DNA from: Camellia lanceoleosa | Taxonomy: Eukaryota; Streptophyta; Magnoliopsida; Ericales; Theaceae | DNA: 64,000 bases | Assembly (NCBI GenBank): GCA_025200525.1 | Contig: JANUSC010000378.1 | Span: forward strand, 1-64,000 | Direction of reading: 5' to 3' | Notes under the pieces: model-generated | Seen by the model: only the letters and a program-made list of their open reading frames with translations | Told to the model about the DNA's origin: nothing | Database searches by the model: none | Shown: in pieces, positions 1 through 11,622 of the stretch | Layout of the letters: each line of letters begins with the position of its first letter | Position numbering within the stretch: the first letter of the stretch is position 1 | Position numbers and translations under genes: made by a program

Positions 1-170
1 CATCACCCAACTTCGAACTAGACAAATGGCAGCCATCCGGTATAAGTAAGAATTATGCCTCGATGCATCAAAAATCTTGCGATTGGTTCTATAGTTCTAT
101 CCGTCATGGAGATAGTAAGGTTATCCCCCAGTTCTCTGGCATTCGACCCACGAGTTTGTTAGGAGACAAA
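1..170 (-). pseudogene. Element A: fragment of the linker upstream of RT
   Basis: This edge fragment aligns by eye with the pre-RT linker of the other elements, at about 61740-61860 in D and 34680-34790 in B. Shared landmarks in the same order are GATGCATCAAAA, then the TCATGGA block, then TCATCCCCCA. It is the left half of a coding region split by solo LTR X; the right half resumes at 4256. No open frame survives. The rest of pol and the 3' LTR of element A should lie to the left of the window. Confidence 0.6.
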
Positions 171-1130
171 CCGGTTGTGAAGCGGCGCCCTTAATTTCGC
201 TTCTGGTCGGACTCAATTTATTGTCCACGGTTTTATCCCCAGACAAAGAGTCCAAATCAGGCGCGTAAATCGTTTTGGAAAACAAATTTTTTGAAAGAAG
301 TGTAAACATGATTTATTTTGAATCTGGTCGCCACTGTGCTTTTATGGAGGGAATTTGGAAACCTGACTCGGTGCCAAGGCCCGCGTATTAAAGTCATCAC
401 CAAAGTTGCCTCGGCTGGGAACTTAGATACGATTGGGGAAGGTCGACTATGAGCACCCCCTACCGCCCAATCAGAAGATCGGCCTCTACTAACCATGATA
501 TCCTCTTTTGAAACCTTATCGTTCTTATTTACGGTTATTAGCCTAGAATTACTATGTGATCGCACAATAAAAGTATAGACTAGATCGCCCTAACTTGGAA
601 CAAAACATTGCATGTCCATTTGTTTTGGAAGCAGCTTTGCGGAATTATTTACTACTTAAGTGAAGCTAAAACAGTTCAATAGGTTGTTCTAACTCAAACA
701 ATCCAACCTTCACCCACGGAAGGGTTTATCTTGTAAGCATATAGCCCCGTAGGCAACCATCTTTGTCATGTTAACATTAGCGCTTATGAGATGCTAAAAC
801 TTTATAAATACTTCTTGCTCAAGCCAAAACAAAGAACTTGTTGAAATAATCAAATGTATGATCCAGAAGTCCATGTTGATATTTATTTATGCATCAGCGA
901 GGAATAATGCAACTAGGGCAAAACTGACTAATCAAATAGCATATGATACCAACTAACAGTATTAACTTAAATTAATATGATCTTGAGTTAGTATGATCTT
1001 TGTAGAGCTAGAATGCATACTTGAATGAATGAATGCAAACATGCAAAAGCATGAAAATATGCTAATTGAAACATGCCTAAACTAACCATGAAAGCTAATA
1101 AATAAAAGGGAAAAGAAAAGGCGTGAGGTT

Positions 1131-1170
1131 GGAAGACATATTTTCGCACACTTATTACAATTGTGCCCTC
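1131..1170 (-). terminator. Putative LTR polyadenylation block (X)
   Basis: On the minus strand this reads TTGTAATAAGTGTG, a plausible plant near-upstream poly(A) element, beside the family-conserved block around TTGGAAGACATA. The same block recurs at the same place in the other LTRs (about 10185, 14220 inverted, 15395, 21425, 36265, 38730, 49440). It would mark the R/U5 boundary. No transcript evidence is available. Confidence 0.4.
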
Positions 1171-3858
1171 GCTCGGGAGTGCAGATCGCCTGGCAGCCTA
1201 GTGCTTCACTCCTGAGCTAATTAGTGTTACAAAGCCGAATTGAACAACTAAGTGCAACTAATTATTACATAACTATAACTAACAAGTAAGCAATAAATGA
1301 ATGCTATTCATTTGTTTGAAGAAAGGAGGGTATCATGCCGACCGGTTCCTCGCCTCAGCAGCTTTCAGTTGCTCTTTAGATATACGTTTTGCGAGGTGTC
1401 TTTGATGTATTCTTGAAACACCTGCAAACTCTGCAGTCACCCGTTAACTTTCTGGAAGGAGATGCACTTGACCGAGGTGTCATACTCTGCGTCCATCGAT
1501 TAGCGGTGGAAGCCTTGGTGTCTTTGTGTTTCCTGCTTCTGTGGGCATAAATAGAAAGGAGGGTTTTCCCAGGACATATGCGCACCATGGCACTCAAATC
1601 ACGCAAACGCCAAGGAGAGGCCAGAGTCGGATCCCGACTATCAATCACGCATCCACGATGCATGATGGTAAAGATCAACTTGTGCGATGTGAAATGGTAC
1701 AAATAAAGCAAGTAAACTAGAACTCTATCATGAATCATCCAAAACCCGGTGTGGGGAATTGAATATGCGTTCCATCACTTGGAAATATAAGCAACATAAT
1801 ATGGATTAATGTAATCAAGCAATGCAACAAATTGATGCAAACATACAACTAACCTAAAGCAATACAACAAAGCGTATAAACTGCTAAATGCTTGAGGCAA
1901 CAACGCTGGACAACATGACAAATGCAACATGAACATGTGAGCATCTAAGGTATCTTGAAGCTAAACAAATATAAACAACGCCTACAAATGAAACAACGCG
2001 TAAACTGACATGATAAAATAAACACACCAAGATGAATGACTCTCAACTAGAATTTAGTAGCCCAGAGTGATACAGGCAATGCATGAAAAAAAGCATGGAA
2101 AACCAAAGGCAAGTATGCATGCCAAATGGCTCAGTATTAAGGCACGAAGAGGACAGCCTCAGCACATAGAGCAACCAGCATGGATATATGACAATGAGGT
2201 AAGCTCACGAAATATCGTGTAAGTGATGCCCGAATCAACTCCAACCGTCTGACATAGCATGTTATGATGCTTTCGAGCTCAAGAAATGCTTAAAAAGGGA
2301 CTTAAGCCATGGCCATACAAGGCAAACCCAAAGACCCAAGGGACCCTAAAGCAGGTCTAGGGCGAGCCCAAACAAGACCAAAATCAAGCTCAAAGCTAGC
2401 CAACAAAGAAGCTAGAAACACAAGGCTAAAAAGCATAGACATCTGCAAGGCTTTAAAGGCAATGCACTACACTATGAGATTGATCATGGCATGGCTGGAC
2501 AGCCAAAACAGAGTTACATCATGGTATATTAGGACCCCAAAATGCTTGAAATGATGAGCCAAGGCTTAGGCTAAGTGACATGCACAAAGTCACTCTTGAG
2601 GCATAAGCATAAGCTATACAAAGCATTCAAAGGCATATCAAATGCAGAAGTGTGTGACAACATTTCATGGACTGAAATAGCATGTGGAATGAAACAGAGC
2701 ATGCAAACATCCAATGTATGACATGATGGCAGCTCAAAACCCAAGACTAGCCTAAGCATTTTACACTATAGCTATACAAAGCATGAGTGATATGGTCGCG
2801 GCCAAAATAGTCCTGAACACTTCAAAATAATCATAAAATCAAGTTTGAGTAAAAGCCAAAATATGCTGAGCCATGATGAATTAGCGCCATGCACAAGAGC
2901 TAGTAAGCAAGATTTGTTCTACACCTATATGGAACATAAAAGGATGGTCAAACCAACTATGGATAAAGGTCATAACATGCCAAATGATAGCAAATACATG
3001 CTTTGAAATATGAAGCGAACAAGCTAAAAATGACATGGCATGGCATGGGCATATGAAGCTAGTTTAGGGGATTTGCACTATAAGTGCATCAAGCAAACGT
3101 AGATATGAAACCAACCCAAAAAATTCATGGTAAAACATCACCAAAAATGGGCTGGGGATCAGCAAAGACTATGCACATGCTGCTTTGATGAGCTATGGTG
3201 GCTACACTATACATGCAAGATGCAAGCAAGACATGACCAAACCGACCTTGGACAAGAATAAATTTAGGTCCTAGAAGTCTAAAAAAAGAGCTGAGATAAG
3301 CCTCAAACATCGTGAAGGGATGGTCCTTTGGAAAAACCAAAAATGTAAGCAAAGACCTGAAAGGAGGGGACTACCCCTCGTTTAGGACCTCAAAGCTATT
3401 ACCTCTACTTGAAATCTCACTAGATTTGAGTGGTAGAAAAACAAGCTCAAGGCTAGCTCGGAGGCCTCAAATATGAAAGCAAAACAAAGCCAAACAAAGC
3501 ATCTGAGAGGCTACACACCCCAAGCCTTGACAAAATGACCTTAACCAAACTTAAAAAAAGCACTTTCGATTATAAGCAAAGCCTAAAACAATATGCTGCA
3601 AGGGGCTAAAAGCAAGATTAAATGCTTGAAAGTGGAAAAATGGAAATGCTCACCCTTGAAGACCTCTTGAAGCAACAACCGGGGGTGGAAGCTTGCTTCG
3701 GACCTCGAAGACCTCCAAGCAGTTCAATGGTGGTGGTGTATATACATGTGTTGTAGTGTAAAAATGCAAGGAAATCCAACTTCAAAGCATTAAACACAAA
3801 GCGATATAGAGAGTTTTGCTCTTGGCTTCGAGAATACCTGTCAGGAAGAGACCTCTTC

Positions 3859-3868
3859 TTTATATAGA
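3859..3868 (-). promoter_or_regulatory. Putative TATA box of LTR X
   Basis: The minus strand reads TTCTATATAAAGAAGAGG. It lies about 390 bp from the LTR 5' end. A palindrome-like block, CCCGTACGTGTATGG (3898-3912), lies about 40 bp upstream in transcription direction. Other LTRs have the same TATA/palindrome pairing. Confidence 0.5.
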
Positions 3869-4255
3869 ATAATGGCTGAAGCTTTGTGACAAATCCTCCC
3901 GTACGTGTATGGAAGGGCTTGAAACAAAAGAATATTTGGCTAGTCTGGAGGAAAACCCGGTGGGATAGGGGAATCAAATACATCGATAATAACAAGCCGT
4001 AGCTGTGATGGCGGCGGGGCTTCAACGGTGGCAGCCGGGAATAAAGCCATATGGCGGAAGCAATACGCAGGGAGGCCACTGAAAAAAGACCAAAGTGGGG
4101 TCCAAAAATGAGCGGGATATAGGTCGGAAACTCGAACCCGTGATGTTCAGCCATGACGGTCGAAGTGTTGAAACCATTAACGAACCAGTTCTTCAGAGTG
4201 TACCTACAAGCACAACCAAGTCTTGAGCCCGGTCAAAAATGGGGTTAGTCGACAC

Positions 4256-4640
4256 CCGGTGCTGCCCACTACTTCCGATTCAGCTTTGAAACTAAGTCAC
4301 TTTCCATGCTTTGCTTAGCTTTCGGCGCTTGGTTCATCAGCTTTCTCAATATCCCACGAGTGCTATAGGCTGCGAGGTCAAAAAGATCTCCAAACAGAGG
4401 ACACGCAATGGGATTGGAAGTGTCTGAGACTTGTGAGCCCAGAAGCCAGTAAAGGAAATCTTCTCCCTCCGGGCAAACAAAGTGGCCATTGTTCAGGTGT
4501 TCACACTGGAGTTGGCCTATGGATGGCTGCCATAGTGTTTTCCTGGGATTTGCCGCTGGCTTTGGCTCACGCGCTTTGATTTCTTTCACTTTCTTTGATC
4601 TAGTCCTCTTTGGAAGTAGGTATAGCCCAGACCAAAGGCA
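4256..4640 (-). pseudogene. Element A: coding remnant between protease and RT
   Basis: A 106-codon minus frame (4269-4589) contains VCPEGEDF. The same local sequence occurs in D at 62004-62120 (VPEGENF) and in B at 34960-35060 (proline-glycine-rich, frameshifted). In D this segment sits between the protease remnant and the pre-RT acidic linker. It is a polyprotein spacer with no assigned activity. The insertion of solo LTR X cuts it off from the part at 1-170. Confidence 0.55.
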
Positions 4641-4699
4641 TGTGGGTTAATGTCTTGGCACATCTGTCAATGTTGTGACACACTTTTGACCCACTTCTT

Positions 4700-5335
4700 T
4701 CCAAAGTCCCATTCTTGGCACATGTTGTAGTTTGTTCATGAAATGGATAGATAAGTGTATTATACATGCTTACTCATTAGCGACTAGAATGAATTACGCG
4801 CTACCAAGACTTTAGCAGTGAAGCTTCGAGACTTCTGAGAATACATCACTTCTGCGCTATGGGTGAGTCTCGACTGGCGTAATGTTACCTTCGGCGTGGT
4901 GTTGAATGGGATGAATTCCCGAAAACAATAGCCATTCTCGCCCACTTGGGGTACTTGATATCTAATAGAAGTGCAGAGGCGGAATGACTTTCACATGATG
5001 CAATGGGGCCTCCACTAGGAGTAAATTGAAGAAGATAGGCTGGCACTTCTAGGACTTATAGAACTTCACGATATCTCTTCTTGAGAGTTGGGCCCACCTA
5101 AACTCTTTAGCTTTGCAGCGTGCCTATGACCTCCCTACTTTCATATTATCATATGCTCTCCAGAATTACTTGGGCTATGGGCATGATGGTCTGGGCAAGA
5201 TGATATAAAATTGCGGCAGGGGAAGAGGATGGAGCAGTGATGGTAGAGAGCAGGGGTGTCGCTATGTAACACCATCGACATCCATTTCTTCAATGGGTAC
5301 ACTCAATAGATGTCCACAAGGGTTTTGTTTTGAAA
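4700..5335 (-). pseudogene. Element A: degenerate retroviral-type aspartic protease region
   Basis: This stretch parallels D 62400-62780 at nucleotide level. Shared landmarks in order are the ATGAATTCCCxAAAxACAAT block, the GGCACTTCTAGGAC block and the TCATATGCxC block, which encode the region after the active-site loop in D. No continuous frame remains and no DTG motif can be read, so protease activity is not expected. The assignment rests on collinearity with D. Confidence 0.5.
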
Positions 5336-7080
5336 TTTGAGCCCTCGGACAGCCAGGTTCTTTGTCGAGAAAAAAAGGTTAGGGTTGGCTTTTGGAGCCA
5401 CTGGAAAGACCAATCCCACAAACTATTTGGGGGGTAGTGTCAGTGGACCCAACTTAGCCTTGTCCATTGTTGGCGTCCATATTGCACCTATAATGTACTT
5501 GGGAGGCCATGAAAGCGGGCTCATCGAGATGTCGGCTGGATTTTCTTAAGGCAGCTATCATCTACCTCTTTTTCTATTTTGCCCTTCTCTTTTCTGTTTC
5601 TGCTGACCTTTCTATCTTTTCCAGAGGCCTTAGCTTGATCTAAGTGTGGTGGTTTTAAAATCACGCCCACTTCTTGTCATGTGATCTATTTCTTGACCTA
5701 CCAGAGTGTTGCTTTGGAAGGCACTCCCACCGGTCTTCGTCGGTGTGGGCCATATACTGAGTTGTCATCGTTTCCACCACTCGCACTTTAGCAGTGACAA
5801 ATAGTTTATGCAGCTCCGTTTGGATTACGCTTCACATCATAGAGTGTCCCCGGAATAGGAATGTTGCGGGCGATCTTGCTTTACATTTGTCTTCAACCCT
5901 TTCTCGTTCAAATTGCTTTTAGTCACGGCTTCTTGATTATGTGTCCACAGTGCTCCACAGCGCCCTAGTTCTGAGGTGGAATTTTTCTATGCGGCGTTCT
6001 CCAAATGACTTTATTTTTTCGCTCGGCCTTCCGGCCACTAAAGCAATTCTCGCCGTTTCCCTCGGGGTTTCATTTAGAGTTCCTTCCTCCTCATGCTCCG
6101 GCTTCATCACTCGGCCATCAAAGTTTTGTCACTTGATCCCATTCAAATCGAGACACTAGCGATACGCACATCCCACAGTCCAGTCCTATTCGATAAAAGG
6201 CGAAGGTTGTCCTAAATCACTCCTCTAAGCTCCTACCAATCAGCCATCTGACCCTTGGCTAACAAGACCTGCATCCTCTCCTAACCACGGCTAACCTCAC
6301 TGCAATTGGCAACACCAATTCAGACTTGATTCGGTCAGGTTGGCACAATGTAGCGAATCCCGGGATCATACACACCGCATTAGGTGAAGTCCTCAGAACT
6401 CCTCGCCAACGGACTCATTACCTTATTCCAAATTCAGGACTTTCATTCTCCATAAAGCTGTCACCACCATAGGCTTAGGTTAAAGTGTGGACACATCCAT
6501 CATACATAGATCCCCATGCCTTGAGGGGTTGAACAACGTCGATCTTGGTAAGTGGAAGGGGGTAATATATATCTTATTTGGGGTCATAAAGGGATGGCCC
6601 GGTCAATGTGGATTGGGTTTTAGATTTACGAGGTGAAGGAGACTTGATTGTGGGCCGAGTAGGTTCATGCGTTACATGTTGGTTTCTAGGGTGGTCACGA
6701 TCACCTTGTTGTCAATGAGGTCTTGAATCTACGTGGCCAGCAGGCCTTGATCCGAAGCATTGTTCATTGTGCTGACCATCTTTGTTGAAAGTGAAATCGC
6801 ATAGTATTTTGCTTGAGGATTGTGTTTGGAACGGAATAGGATCGAGGGTAATGGGCGAAATTTGAGTAGCGTAATGGTTTTGAGGTTCAACACAGACTAG
6901 CACCTTAATGGTTTTGAGATAGGGTCATGTAGAGTTTAGGGTAAATGTCCTCCTAGAGGATGGGGTAAAAGAGTTGGCTCAGAAGTTTGTGAAATTGTAT
7001 TAGCAAAGGGAGTTGGTAGTCTTAGGTTGTGGGTGGTGACAACGCTTGGCATTTGATGGACCTCGCATTGGTGTGCTACC
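5336..7080 (-). pseudogene. Element A: gag-protease connector, heavily decayed
   Basis: Only 5560-5720 is clearly recognisable. It matches D 63060-63190, where it encodes the N-terminus of the pre-protease peptide (MTRSGRYFKPP) followed by a Lys/Glu-rich stretch. The rest, including 5730-6500 and 6510-7080, is collinear filler between this block and gag. Short ORFs here (70-72 codons on the plus strand) are shadows. No function can be assigned. Confidence 0.4.
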
Positions 7081-8080
7081 ACTAGTGGTAACGCATTAGG
7101 CCCCTAGGACAGAAAGGCATTTTTGCACACTTGCCACAGCCTTCTCATCTGTAACCAGCCCCTGTTTCATGGCATCTTCAATCTGCACCCCCATCTCATG
7201 GAGCTCGGTGAATGTGAACAAAGGTAGGATGATCATCTTCTGTAACAACTTCCTGTGCAGATTATGGACTACCATCCTTATCCTAATCTTTCTCGAAAGA
7301 AGGCCTTGTGGTCATCAGCTTGAGACTTCAACTCTCCATTGTGTTACGTTGAAAAAGCCCTCTTTAGGCTCTTGGCGTGTTGCTTTGAGATCTGAGTTCA
7401 TTGAGCCTCAATTTGTGTGTTACTCCAGTACTAAGCAATGAAGAAGCCTCGGCCATCTCCTCTTAATTACATATGCCAGAATCCTCCAACTTCGCGTACC
7501 ATATGGTTGCTTTATTCACGATATGGTCAGGCTAAAGATAGACAACTTTGTAGTCTAGTCGGGCCACTCGGTCCATTTAAGATGTCGCTTAAACTTGAGT
7601 TGAAGATGAACTATAGGATTCTTTAAGAGTCATCGAATAGAATCGATTTGTCGCGGCATTTTGGAACCCCGATCGCAGCAAGGTAAACTATGAGGAATTG
7701 GTATCTCTGAGTCCTCTCTAATAGGGATGGAGTTAACACGTTGTGATCTCTTGAATAGCTTCTCTAGTTTATTGACCCAGAGTACAGTTGGGTCAACCTC
7801 AAACTCAAAGCGAGCCAGTTTGATACATGCTGCTTTGGAGGCTTATCTTTGGGATCGGCTTTGCGGTTATGATTCTCTTGGACATTAGTAGTATGAGGCA
7901 ATGGCTCAAGGGTGTTGGGACTACTGAGTGGAAGGTGCATGTGGGATGTAGAGGCCTTTGTCGATGTTGTGGTTGCCTATATACTGTAACCCTATTAGCC
8001 ACCATTACTTGACCTCTTGAAACGTGACCTCGGATCCTAACGAGCAACATCTTCTTTGTGGGAGTTTTCAACTATTTATG
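7080..8080 (-). pseudogene. Element A: gag remnant
   Basis: On the minus strand 7150-7220 encodes LHEMGVQIEDAMKQGL, identical to the gag remnant of element C at about 46670-46730. The preceding residues (RIRMVVHNL..KLLQKMIILP) match C's RMVVRDLQPKLMQKMIVLP. This is the Retrotrans_gag capsid-like domain (Pfam PF03732 family), which would assemble the particle. Stops and frameshifts interrupt it, and the N-terminal coiled-coil part at 7440-8050 is poorly preserved. It lies between the leader (8080-9143) and the protease remnant, the usual gag-pol order on the minus strand. Confidence 0.65.
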
Positions 8081-9143
8081 TGAAGATGATGGATCAATTC
8101 CTCTATACTAATCGGGGGATACTATGTCGCTGGAATAGGCGAGTGATCTTGTGTCTTTGGACTAGAAGTAAAGAAATACGTCCACTGAACTTGATTTGAA
8201 TCACGAGGTGAATTGAGGATTGACAGGCATTTGTAAGAAGTGTTCTTGAGCTGCTGAATTTTTGCCTAACTCTCTTGAAGTCCTTATGCTTATAGCAAAT
8301 TGGGAGATGAAGGGAGTAAAGTAAATCATAGGCTATCTAGAACTAAGATCCTAGCTTTGCAAAAGCCTTGACTCAAGTCCGAAAGTACTTGGGGATATCA
8401 AACTTTCTAAAAGCCATAATTGTTAAACTACCTAGAAAAAGAAATAAAGCTAAAAATGAAAGTAGTAACCAAGAAGCACTTTACCTTTCCACCTCGGCTA
8501 ATGATGTTATCAACTTACGAGATATAATCAAAGCCATAAGACTACACTCAATATGGAATTAAAGCCCCAAAACAAATACCAAACTAAATGGCACAGATAT
8601 GCACATTCCTATACTGATTTTACTATAAAGCACATACTAGTTAAGTGAGCCAAAAGCTTGCAAGAAACACCTCTATGAGGGGTAGGGTTACCTGTCGGTT
8701 TAAATGCATTCAGAGCCTGGGTTATTATTCAAACTCCATGATTTCACGTAATCCTAGATTTGAGTAAGCATCACATCCTAGTTTGGAATAGTCTCTATGG
8801 CTTTTCGATATGCAACTAAATTTGAATGGTCAAGTACCTTAGCAAGACTACCTAATATACCTCTCACACGCTAACAGAAAGTGAAAAAGAAGGATCAAAG
8901 CGATAGCAACGGTCACTCAGTCAAGGGTTGTGTTACGCATCATGAAAGGCAGCCCATGGGCCAAATTGACCTTTTGGCAAGCTTTTAGGCAAGCCTCCGG
9001 CGAACTCGTCTAGGAATAGCGAGATGGCAAACACGCAGTGACTTAAGTGCACTAATGAAAATGCAATGCAAAAGAAACATATAAGTGTAGATAAGAATTT
9101 CACATCATGAATTCGAGTCAAGTTCTCTAATTCCCAGCTGAGT
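8081..9143 (-). other. Element A: 5' leader between LTR and gag
   Basis: Non-coding leader. Stretches around 8820-9143 match the leader of C at 48180-48466 (GGAATAGCGAGATGGC, then AACATATAAGTGTAG, then GAGTCAAG.TCTCTAA). The segment beside the LTR, minus strand GCAACTCAGCTGGGAATTAG, occupies the place of the tRNA primer site and resembles a decayed TGGCGACTC-type site. No gene was seen. Confidence 0.5.
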
Positions 9144-11154
9144 TGCGAGCTTCGTGGCTCGACTTTTTGTGCCCACTTTCGGAAGAGCGAATAAGCCCTC
9201 GACATTATCTAACTCCGCGGTTCTAAATTTGATCTCACTGCAGTGCAATGTAAAAATAGATAAGCACCAAGATTCCAAATCTGTTAAATCTTTTGGAAAA
9301 TCGATTTTGAAAAAAATGCCAAATGAATGGGCTAGCATTGCCGGAATCTGAGTCGCCACCCTAAATGTTTTTGGAAAATTTAGAAAACCCGTGACTTCGT
9401 GCAAAGGCCCACGTGTTTATCATTACCAAGATCGTCTAGGCTCAAGAACTTAGAGTACGAGGGAAGGTCATGAATTGAAGGCACCCACCTTTCGCTGATC
9501 AAGATTTGCCTCTACTAATCATGATATGAATCTTATCTGCATTATATGTTCTTGTTCTAATTTATTAGGCTAGCATTACTATGTGATGTGCACACACACA
9601 AAGTATAGACTAATTGCAAGAATTGGAACATTTGGCTCATCGTATCTTGTTTTTTTGAAAATTGTTTGAATATGTACCATTTGAAAAAGTGGAAACCTTA
9701 AATGTTCATGAATCAAACTATCCCAAATCAAGCAATTAGCCTTCATCCCACAGGGGCATTCAAATAGTTTAATCAATTAAGCACTTAGCCTCATGGAAAG
9801 AATGCTAGACATAGCAAATATCACACTCGTGCAATTATGCATAGCCGAAATGCTCACCTAATACTCAGGGCAAGTAAAAAAGAAAAGATTGAGAAAAATG
9901 TATCCTCTAACTAGTGCAACATGACTAATGGAACACATGCGATATGCCATTACTGAGGCTCGACATATGAAGCAATTTGATAGCATGTGGTCTAAGCACT
10001 ATATTCAATGAAGTATTTAGCCGACAATGCAAGTTAGAATGATGTATGAGCCCAATGCATGCAATACAAGTGGATGCAAACATGGATTATGCTAAACAAA
10101 ACATGATGCTCTAATCTAACCATAAATGGCAGGTTAAATAAAGTGAGAAAGAGCGTGGGGTTGGAGAAGACATACACATTATTATAACATTGCAGCCCTA
10201 ACATAGGAGATTACGAATGAACTAACTAGCTAACTAATTGAAGCTAAACTAATTAAGTAGTGTACAAACCCGAATGAATAAATTAGCTAAACTACTTAAC
10301 TAATTATTACAACAAATTAATTAGCTATTCTATCTAATAATTATTACAACAAATCGAAGCGAACTAATTATTTATATGAATACAACATGAAAAGGGTACT
10401 AAGCTTTGCTATTCTAACTACTCCACCTCGAGGAAGCAGAGGTGCTCATGCATGCCGGACTTTCCATGGAAAAAAACTTATTTCTTTGCCAAATGCCTCT
10501 GTTGCCGCAATGAGTGGCTAACGAGGCTAATAGTGATGGCTGCCCGTCGCGATGGTGGCTTCTTGACTACACTAAAAGGTGGCTGCCGACCACTAATGTT
10601 TGGATTTTCTTGTTGTCGAGAGCAAATAGAAGCGGGGGTAGGAATTATTTTTAGGGAGTTTATTTGCAAAACTCACCCTCCTTATCATCAAAAGCTCAAA
10701 GGAGTAAGTTTGATTCACAAACCACCAATGGATGCAATTTCATTGCATGATGGCTTATGAACCAAGTGTGCAAGTTCAATAAATGCAACAAAACAAGACT
10801 CTCAAAACCACCTCCCTATCATGAAAGATCAAGGAAGTAGTTGACCAATGAATCTTGAACTTAGTTTTCATCACTAATGAGTATGAAACGACTCAAGACT
10901 CAAGGGTTCAATTAACGTCTGATTGAACCCCAAACCAAATGATTATCTTGCACCTTTTTTAATCATCAATTTTATTACTCCATTTTAGTTACCTTCTATT
11001 CTTTAATCAATTAAGTCCAAAAGTGAGTTTAAGTCCTCTAATGGAAAGAGGGCTCAAACCAAGTGTTGCTTTGGGCATGAAAGAGACATCATCCCGTTGG
11101 TAATAAAGCCCCAAAGGGATTAAATCATTAAGTATGGCACCTCAATCTCATCTT
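9144..11154 (-). repeat. Element A 5' LTR, left part (U5 and part of R)
   Basis: Left portion of a minus-orientation LTR, collinear with the B 3' LTR (about 20305-22470). Shared landmarks include the CGGTTCTAAATTTG/CGGTTCTGAATCTAG pair near the end, GAGTCGCCACC at 9350, and the poly(A) block near 10185. A palindromic-word array (GATGGCTGCC, GGTGGCTGCCGACC) lies at 10530-10610. Solo LTR P interrupts it at 11155; the same LTR resumes at 19004. Confidence 0.7.
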
Positions 11155-11551
11155 TGTAGACACCTATTTTGACCATCTTCAAGACTTGGGCGTCATCGTC
11201 AGACACTCGATGATCATCCATGTTCATGTTAGATTTGAGTTCACGGAGGTCTCGTGGCGCTGGCCTCAAGATCTCTCAACTTGTCTGTTTGTGCTTGGTT
11301 GTGGACCAAACACCTGTGTTTTTCTTTTAAGGGAAGAGGGTGGCTTGTTGGCCATTTTCTCAACCGGCCAAGGCTTGAGACCATCGGCCCCTTTTTCTTG
11401 CCATCGGCCAAGAGTGTTAGCCGTCGGCACTATGTTTTAGTCGGTAGGCATTTGTTTTGGTTGATCGGCCACTTTTTACGGCGAGCCTTTCTTTGCCTTT
11501 TTAAGCATTGTGCATGCCGGTGTGCCGGTGGTGAGCCCGCGAGCTCACTCT

Positions 11552-11563
11552 ATACACGTGTAT
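11552..11563. promoter_or_regulatory. G-box palindrome upstream of LTR P TATA
   Basis: ATACACGTGTAT is a perfect 12-bp palindrome centred on the CACGTG G-box, about 50 bp upstream of the TATA box. Related sequences lie in the same place in S (17742-17757), X (3898-3912) and B (23377-23390). CACGTG is the known core for plant bHLH and bZIP factors; use by the element is inferred. Confidence 0.45.
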
Positions 11564-11614
11564 GGAGGATTTGAGCTGCTGTTTAGCTTCTCTTGGAAGC
11601 TTTGCAAGTAGTTT

Positions 11615-11622
11615 CTATAAAG
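11615..11622 (+). promoter_or_regulatory. Putative TATA box of LTR P
   Basis: CTATAAAG, followed by a TC-rich tract (11668-11705) and a GT run. That fits a plant core promoter with a pyrimidine-rich transcript start region. It lies about 460 bp into the LTR. Equivalent GA/TC tracts follow the TATA boxes of A, B, C, D and S. Confidence 0.55.

Larger units (their letters stand above)
176..4255 (-). mobile_element. Solo LTR X, Tat/Ogre type, minus orientation
   Basis: One LTR of about 4.08 kb with no internal region on either side. Its left end (TGTGAAGCGGCGCCC, then GGTCGGACTC and AAAGAGTCCAAATC) matches the left ends at 14400 and 35225. Its right end carries the family block GGTCAAAAATGGGG. 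It is flanked by CCGGT on both sides (171-175 and 4256-4260), a 5-bp target duplication, if the LTR end is taken one base past the canonical CA. Both flanks are element A coding sequence, so it arose by insertion into A and LTR-LTR recombination. The ORFs of up to 178 codons inside it are not recognised as genes. Confidence 0.75.

Noticed and set aside
3618..4154. 178-codon minus ORF at the promoter end of solo LTR X
   Set aside because: It covers U3, TATA and transcript start. No homologous frame is open in the other LTRs.
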